DNA of 43,684 nt from Schoenoplectus triqueter. Its lineage: Eukaryota; Streptophyta; Magnoliopsida; Poales; Cyperaceae. The DNA lies in NCBI GenBank assembly GCA_964058805.1, contig CAXKVV010001109.1, positions 1 to 43,684 of the forward strand, given 5' to 3'. The notes below the pieces were generated by a model. The model was not told the DNA's origin, searched no databases, and saw only the letters and a program-made list of their open reading frames with translations. Below are positions 36,770-43,684 of the stretch, in pieces (the stretch's first letter is position 1; each line of letters starts with the position of its first letter). Both the position numbers and the translations under genes were made by a program.

Positions 36770-39068
36770 CCTCAAATGATACAAAACTCGAATAAACTGA
36801 ATATCTTTTAAATGCATTTGTGTCAATATTTCCACTGTATTTTAGTCTTAAAGGTTAGAGAATACCAAGATTATAAAGAAATAAATAGGGGATATCATTC
36901 AAAATAATCTCGTTTATTTTGGTTATTTTATAAGTTAAAACAAGGCTTCAAATGATACAAAACTCGAATAAACTGAATACTATTTTAATACATTTGTGTT
37001 AATCTTTTAACGTTATTCATCTCATAAGGGTGCAAAAACACCACAATTATGATCTAAATGAATAGAGGACGTCATTTAAAACAAATTTGTGTATTTTGGT
37101 TATTTTTCGAGTTGAAATGATGCTTCAAGGGATAGAAAACTCGAATAAATTGAATATTGTTTAAATGCGTTTGTGTCATTCGACGGAATTATTAACATAT
37201 ATAAGTTCGAGAACAGCATGATTATAATATAAATGAATAGGGTACATCATTTAAAATAATTTGGTGTATTTTGGTTATTTTATGAGTTTAAATGAGACTT
37301 CAAATGAAACAAAACTGAAATAAACGGAATACCGTTCTAATGCATTTGTGCCAATCATTTTATGCTATTTGTCTCTTAAAGGTTCGGGAACAGCGTAATT
37401 ATAATGTAAATGAATAGGGGACGCCGGTGAAAATAATATGGTACGTTTTGGTTTTTATATGAGTTGAAATGATGCTATAATTAATACAAAAGTCGAAAAA
37501 ACTGAATATCATTTTAATGCATGTGTGATAATCTTTCAATGCTATTTTTGTCCCCAAGGATCGGGACTACCAGAATTATAATGCAAACGAATAGGGCACT
37601 TCATTCAAAATAATTTTATATATTTTGGTTATTTTATGAGTTGAAATGAGGCTTGAAACACAATACAAAACTCGAAAATAATGAATACCATTTTATAGCC
37701 TTTGTGTTAATCTTTCTACGTTATTCGTGTGCTAAGGGTTCGAGAACTACACAATTATAAGGTAATTGAATAGGGTACATCATTCAAAATAATTTTGTGT
37801 ATGTTGGTTATTTTTTGAGTTGAAGTGAGGCTTCAAATGATAAAAAACTCAAATAAACTGAATACCGTTTTAATGCATTTGTGTTAATCTTTCAAAGTTA
37901 TTCGTGTTATAAAGGTTCGAGAATAGATAGTTTATAATGTAAACGAATAGAGGACATCATTTAAAATAATTTTACGTATTATGGTTATTTTATGAGTTTC
38001 AATGAGGCTTCAAATTGTACAAAACTCGAATAAACTGGACACGGTATTAATGCATTTGTGTTAATATTTTAACACTTTTCTAGTCTTAAAGAGTCAGGAA
38101 CAACACAATCATAATGTAAACGAATCAGGGTCATCATTCAAAATTATTTTGTGTATTTTGGTTATTTTATGGGTTGAAATGAGGCTTCAAATTGTACAAA
38201 ACTCGAATAAATTGTATACCGTTTTAATGCATTTGTGTTAATTTTTCAATGTCATTCATATTATAAAGGTTTTAGAATAACTTGATTATAATGTAAATGA
38301 ATAGAGGAGATCATTTAGAATAGTGTTGTGTATTATGGTTATTTTCTGTGTTTTAATGAGGCTTCAAATTAGAAAAAACTCGAGTAAACTGAATACGGTT
38401 TTAAAGCATTTGTGTTTATATTTCAATGCTTTCGCGTCTTAAACGTTCAAGAACAACACAAATACAATGTAAACGAATCAGGGACATCATTCAAAATAGT
38501 TTTGTGTATTTTGATTATTTTATGAGTTGAAATGAGGCTTGAAAATAATATAAAACTCCGAACAACAAGAATATTAATTTTAATCTATTTGTCTTAATCT
38601 TTCAAAGCAATTCATGTCTTAGCGGTTTAAGAACAAAATAATTATGCAGTAAACGAATAGGGGACAACGTTCAAAATATTTTGTGTATTTTGGTTATTTT
38701 AGGAGCTGAAATGAGACTTCGAATGATACAAAACTCGAATAGATAGAATACCTTTTTAATGCATTTGTGTTAATCTTTCAATGTTATTCTTGTATTAATG
38801 GTTCGAGAACACCGCGATTCTAATCCAAATGATAGTGAAATCATTTAAAATAATATTATGTACTTCGATTATTTTATGAGTTGAAATGAGGCATCAAATT
38901 ATAGAAAACTCAAATAAACTGAATATAATTTTAATACATTTGCATTAATATTTCAAAGCTACTCGTGTCTTAAAGGTTTAGGGACACTATACTTACAATG
39001 TAAAATAATATGGTACAACATTCAAAATAATTATATGTATTTTGGTGATTTTATGAGTTGAAATGAGG
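36770..39068. repeat. HOR unit U17, 2,299 bp, haplotype A with U7-like and C-like variants
   Basis: All seven sites are A-type and s8 is T. It shares TTGTATACC (T at 38213) with U7 only, and TTTTGATTATTTT (A at 38514) with U13 and U15 only. Private changes are T at 38790 and T at 38830. The mix suggests a chimera of a late A unit and a C unit, joined between about 38213 and 38514, though recurrent mutation is possible. Confidence 0.93.
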
Positions 39069-41365
39069 CCTCAAATGATACAAAACTCGAATAAACTGAA
39101 TATCTTTTAAATGCATTTGTGTCAATATTTCCACTGTATTTTAGTCTTAAAGGTTAGAGAATACCAAGATTATAAAGAAATAAATAGGGGATATCATTCA
39201 AAATAATCTCGTTTATTTTGGTTATTTTATAAGTTAAAACATGGCTTCAAATGATACAAAACTCGAATAAACTGAATACTATTTTAATACATTTGTGTTA
39301 ATCTTTTAACGTTATTCATCTCATAAGGGTGCAAAAACACCACAATTATGATCTAAATGAATAGAGGACGTCATTTAAAACAAATTTGTGTATTTTGGTT
39401 ATTTTTTGAGTTCAAATGATGCTTCAAGGGATAGAAAACTCGAATAAATTGAATATTGTTTTAATGCGTTTGTGTCATTCGGCGGAATTATTAACATATA
39501 TAAGTTCGAGAACAGCATGATTATAATATAAATGAATAGGGGACATCATTTAAAATAATTTGGTGTATTTTGGTTATTTTATGAATTTAAATGAGACTTC
39601 AAATGAAACAAAACTGAAATAAACGGAATACCGTTCTAATGCATTTGTGCCAATCATTTTATGCTATTTGTCTCTTAAAGGTTCGGGAACAGCGTAATTA
39701 TAATGTAAATGAATAGGGGACGTCGGTGAAAATAATATGGTACGTTTTGGTTTTTATATGAGTTGAAATGATGCTATAATTAATACAAAAGTCGAAAAAA
39801 CTGAATATCATTTTAATGCATGTGTGATAATCTTTCAATGCTATTTTTGTCCCCAAGGATCGGGACTACCAGAATTATAATGCAAACGAATAGGGCACTT
39901 CATTCAAAATAATTTTATATATTTTGGTTATTTTATGAGTTGAAATGAGGCTTGAAACAATACAAAACTCGAAAATAATGAATACCATTTTATAGCCTTT
40001 GTGTTAATCTTTCTACGTTATTCGTGTGCTAAGGGTTCGAGAACTACACAATTATAAGGTAAATGAATAGGGTACATCATTCAAAATAATTTTGTGTATG
40101 TTGGTTATTTTTTGAGTTGAAGTGAGGCTTCAAATGATAAAAAACTCAAATAAACTGAATACCGTTTTAATGCATTTGTGTTAATCTTTCAAAGTTATTC
40201 GTGTTATAAAGGTTCGAGAATAGATAGTTTATAATGTAAACGAATAGAGGACATCATTTAAAATAATTTTGCGTATTATGGTTATTTTATGAGTTTCAAT
40301 GAGGCTTCAAATTGTACAAAACTCAAATAAACAGGACACGGTATTAATGCATGTGTGTTAATATTTTAACACTTTTCTAGTCTTAAAGAGTCAGGAACAA
40401 CACAATCATAATGTAAACGAATCAGGGTCATCATTCAAAATTATTTTGAGTATTTTGGTTATTTTATGGGTTGAAATGAGGCTTCAAATTGTACAAAACT
40501 CGAATAAATCGTATACCGTTTTAATGCATTTGTGTTAATTTTTCAATGTCATTCATATTATAAAGGTTTTAGAATAACTTGATTATAATGTAAATGAATA
40601 GAGGAGATCATTTAGAATAGTGTTGTGTATTATGGTTATTTTCTGTGTTTTAATGAGGCTTCAAATTAGAAAAAACTCGAGTAAACTGAATACGGTTTTA
40701 AAGCATTTGTGTTTATATTTCAATGCTTTCGCGTCTTAAACGTTCAAGAACAACACAAATACAATGTAAACGAATCAGGGACATCATTCAAAATAGTTTT
40801 GTATATTTTGGTTATTTTATGAGTTGAAATGAGGCTTGAAAATAATATAAAACTCCGAACAACAAGAATATTAATTTTAATCTATTTGTCTTAATCTTTC
40901 AAAGCAATTCATGTCTTAGCGGTTTAAGAACAAAATAATTATGCAGTAAACGAATAGGGGACAAAGTTCAAAATATTTTGTGTATTTTTGTTATTTTAGG
41001 AGCTGAAATGAGACTTCGAATGATACAAAACTCGAATAGATAGAATACCTTTTTAATGCATTTGTGTTAATCTTTCAATGTTATTCATGTATTAATGGTT
41101 CGAGAACACCGCGATCCTAATCCAAACGATAGTGAAATCATTTAAAATAATATTATGTACTTCGATTATTTTATGAGTTGAAATGAGGCATCAAATTATA
41201 GAAAACTCAAATAAACTGAATATAATTTTAATACATTTGCATTAATATTTCAAAGCTACTCGTGTCTTAAAGGTTTAGGGACACTATACTTACAATGTAA
41301 AATAATATGGTACAACATTCAAAATAATTATATGTATTTTGGTGATTTTATGAGTTGAAATTAGG
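39069..41365. repeat. HOR unit U18, 2,297 bp, B-like with many private variants
   Basis: Pattern BBBABBB. Private changes noted are 39242, 39585, 40325, 40333, 40353, 40965, 40989, 41116 and 41362. It shares four variants with U19 only (39407, 39413, 39723, 40803). The change at 41362 damages the seam palindrome with U19. Confidence 0.93.
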
Positions 41366-43663
41366 CCTCAAATGATACAAAACTCGAATAAACTGAATAT
41401 CTTTTAAATGCATTTGTGTCAATATTTCCACTGTATTTTAGTCTTAAAGGTTAGAGAATACCAAGTTATAAAGAAATAAATAGAGGATATCATTCAAAAT
41501 AATCTCGTTTATTTTGGTTATTTTATAAGTTAAAACAAGGCTTCAAATGATACAAAACTCGAATAAACTGAATACTATTTTAATACATTTATGTTAATCT
41601 TTTAACGTTATTCATCTCATAAGGGTGCAAAAACACCACAATTATGATCTAAATGAATAGAGGACGTCATTTAAAACAAATTTGTGTATTTTGGTTATTT
41701 TTTGAGTTCAAATGATGCTTCAAGGGATAGAAAACTCGAATAAATTGAATATTGTTTTAATGCGTTTGTGTCATTCGGCGGAATTATTAACATATATAAG
41801 TTCGAGAACAGCATGATTATAATATAAATGAATAGGGGACATCATTTAAAATAATTTGGTGTATTTTGGTTATTTTATGAGTTTAAATGAGACTTCAAAT
41901 GAAACAAAACTGAAATAAACGGAATACCGTTCTAATGCATTTGTGCCAATCATTTTACGCTATTTGTCTCTTAAAGGTTCGGGAACAGCGTAATTATAAT
42001 GTAAATGAATAGGGGACGTCGGTGAAAATAATATGGTACGTTTTGGTTTTTATATGAGTTGAAATGATGCTATAATTAATAAAAAAGTCGAAAAAACTGA
42101 ATATCATTTTAATGCATGTGTGATAATCTTTCAATGCTATTTTTGTCCCCAAGGATCGAGACTACCAGAATTATAATGCAAACGAATAGGGCAATTCATT
42201 CAAAATAATTTTATATATTTTGGTTATTTTATGAGTTGAAATGAGGCTTGAAACACAATACAAAACTCGAAAATAATGAATACCATTTTATAGCCTTTGT
42301 GTTAATCTTTCTACGTTATTCGTGTGCTAAGGGTTCGAGAACTACACAATTATAAGGTAAATGAATAGGGTACATCATTCAAAATAATTTTGTGTATGTT
42401 GGTTATTTTTTGAGTTGAAGTGAGGTTTCAAATGATAAAAAACTCAAATAAACTGAATACCGTTTTAATGCATTTGTGTTAATCTTTCAAAGTTATTCGT
42501 GTTATAAAGGTTCGAGAATAGATAGATTATAATGTAAACGAATAGAGGACATCATTTAAAATAATTTTGCGTATTATGGTTATTTTATGAGTTTCAATGA
42601 GGCTTCAAATTGTACAAAACTCGAATAAACTGGACACGGTATTAATGCATTTGTGTTAATATTTTAACACTTTTCTAGTCTTAAAGAGTCAGGAACAACA
42701 CAATCATAATGTAAACGAATCAGGGTCATCATTCAAAATTATTTTGAGTATTTTGGTTATTTTATGGGTTGAAATGAGGCTTCAAATTGTATAAAACTCG
42801 AATAAATCGTATACCGTTTTAATGCATTTGTGCTAATTTTTCAATGTCATTCATATTATAAAGGTTTTAGAATAACTTGATTATAATGTAAATGAATAGA
42901 GGAGATCATTTAGAATAATGTTGTGTATTATGGTTATTTTCTGTGTTTTAATGAGGCTTCAAATTAGAAAAAACTCGAGTAAACTGAATACGATTTTAAA
43001 GCATTTGTGTTTATATTTCAATGCTTTCGCGTCTTAAACGTTCAAGAACAACACAAATACAGTGTAAACGAATCAGGGACATCATTCAAAATAGTTTTGT
43101 ATATTTTGGTTATTTTATGAGTTGAAATGAGGCTTGAAAATAATATAAAACTCCGAACAACAAGAATATTAATTTTAATCTATTTGTCTTAATCTTTCAA
43201 AGCAATTCATGTCTTAGCGGTTTAAGAACAACATAATTATGCAGTAAACGAATAGGGGACAACGTTCAAAATATTTTGTGTATTTTGGTTATTTTAGGAG
43301 CTGAAATGAGACTTCGAATGATACAAAACTCGAATAGATAGAATACCTTTTTAATGCATTTGTGTTAATCTTTCAATGTTATTCATGTATTAATGGTTCG
43401 AGAACACCGCGATTCTAATCCAAACGATAGTGAAATCATTTAAAGTAATATTATGTATTTCGATTATTTTATGAGTTGAAATGAGGCATCAAATTATAGA
43501 AAACTCAAATAAACTGAATATAATTTTAATACATTTGCATTAATATTTCAAAGCTACTCGTGTCTTAAAGGTTTAGGGACACTATACTTACAATGTAAAA
43601 TAATATGGTACAACATTCAAAATAATTATATGTATTTTGGTGATTTTATGAGTTGAAATGAGG
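41366..43663. repeat. HOR unit U19, 2,298 bp, most diverged unit of the window
   Basis: Pattern BBBAABB: B-type except for s4 and the long M6 allele. It has one missing base in M1 (ACCAAGTTATAA, about 41464) and at least thirteen private substitutions spread along the unit. It shares four variants with U18, two with U12 (43232, 43458) and the s9 A allele with U1 and U3. The thirteen-monomer order is intact. Confidence 0.93.
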
Positions 43664-43684
43664 CCTCAAATGATACAAAACTCG
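43664..43684. repeat. Partial HOR unit U20 (first 21 bases of M1)
   Basis: The window ends 21 bases into the next M1 copy, so the array continues beyond the right edge. Confidence 0.9.

Larger units (their letters stand above)
1..43684. repeat. Satellite array: 13-monomer higher-order repeat of about 2.3 kb
   Basis: The entire window is head-to-tail satellite DNA with no interruption and no inversion. Monomers of 175-179 bp (mode 177) occur in thirteen distinguishable types that repeat in fixed order, giving 19 full units of 2,297-2,300 bp plus a 21-base partial. Composition is strongly AT-rich. Every frame of a typical monomer on both strands meets a stop within the monomer, so it is non-coding. 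Nucleosome-length monomers, a multi-monomer HOR and near-identical units are the known hallmarks of centromeric or pericentromeric satellites; that role is inferred here. Neither flank of the array is present. Assembly collapse or expansion cannot be excluded from sequence alone. Confidence 0.97.

Noticed and set aside
1..43684. Protein-coding genes
   Set aside because: A consensus monomer read in all six frames meets a stop in each within the monomer. The 177-bp period is a multiple of three, so those stops recur. Longest open stretches are a few dozen codons with no start context or domain.
1..43684. CRISPR array or bacterial direct repeats
   Set aside because: The period is about 177 bp with related sequence throughout, and there are no short identical repeats separated by unique spacers of similar length.
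1..43684. Arabidopsis/Brassica 178-bp satellite or primate alpha satellite (171 bp)
   Set aside because: Similar monomer length only. The sequence does not resemble either family as I know them.
1..43684. Transposon insertion or telomeric repeats in the array
   Set aside because: All 19 units keep length within 3 bp and monomer order. No inserted block, terminal repeats, TTAGGG-type or TTTAGGG-type runs were seen.

Overview
The whole window is one uninterrupted head-to-tail satellite DNA array. I found no gene, RNA gene, transposon or non-satellite sequence in it. The basic monomer is about 177 bp (175-179 bp) and AT-rich (two 60-base lines counted by hand gave 27-28% G+C). Thirteen diverged monomer types, here called M1-M13, follow one another in fixed order. 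They form a higher-order repeat (HOR) of 2,297-2,300 bp. The window holds 19 complete HOR units (U1-U19, positions 1-43663, 247 monomers) plus the first 21 bases of a twentieth. The array runs off both ends.

This points to a eukaryotic chromosome, most likely a centromeric or pericentromeric satellite, because monomers of nucleosome length in multi-monomer HORs are characteristic of such regions. A flowering plant seems the most plausible host, but I do not recognise the monomer as a named family and an animal source cannot be excluded. It does not match the Arabidopsis/Brassica 178-bp family or primate alpha satellite as I know them.

The units are almost identical, yet a few variant sites divide them into haplotypes. 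Seven diagnostic sites, given in U1 coordinates, are s1=394 (A/T), s2=414 (A/G), s3=474 (T/G), s4=683 (T/A), s5=about 889-892 (AC present/absent), s6=997 (T/A) and s7=1205 (A/G). The first state at every site is haplotype A and the second is haplotype B. Further sites at 1383 (s8, A/T), 1554 (s9, A/G) and 142 (s10, T/C) split A further. Layout: U1-U6 alternate A-B-A-B-A-B, giving a dimeric super-repeat of about 4.6 kb. U7-U11 are five consecutive A copies. U12, U13 and U15 are mosaics (pattern ABBABBB). U13-U14 and U15-U16 form a tandem duplication of 4,594 bp. U17 returns to A and is linked to U7 by a shared rare variant. U18-U19 carry many more private variants than the rest, as expected near an array edge or in an older block.

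Within monomers, the end of one and the start of the next are most conserved and the middle varies most. Several short dyads recur at fixed offsets: TTGAA-N7-TTCAA at monomer joins, TTCnnGAA near the centre, and 13-bp AT-rich dyads. A 10-bp palindrome, TGAGGCCTCA, marks each HOR seam. Read together, the sequence shows layered amplification (monomer, 13-mer, pairs of 13-mers, local runs) with exchange between copies. Any centromere function is inferred, not shown.
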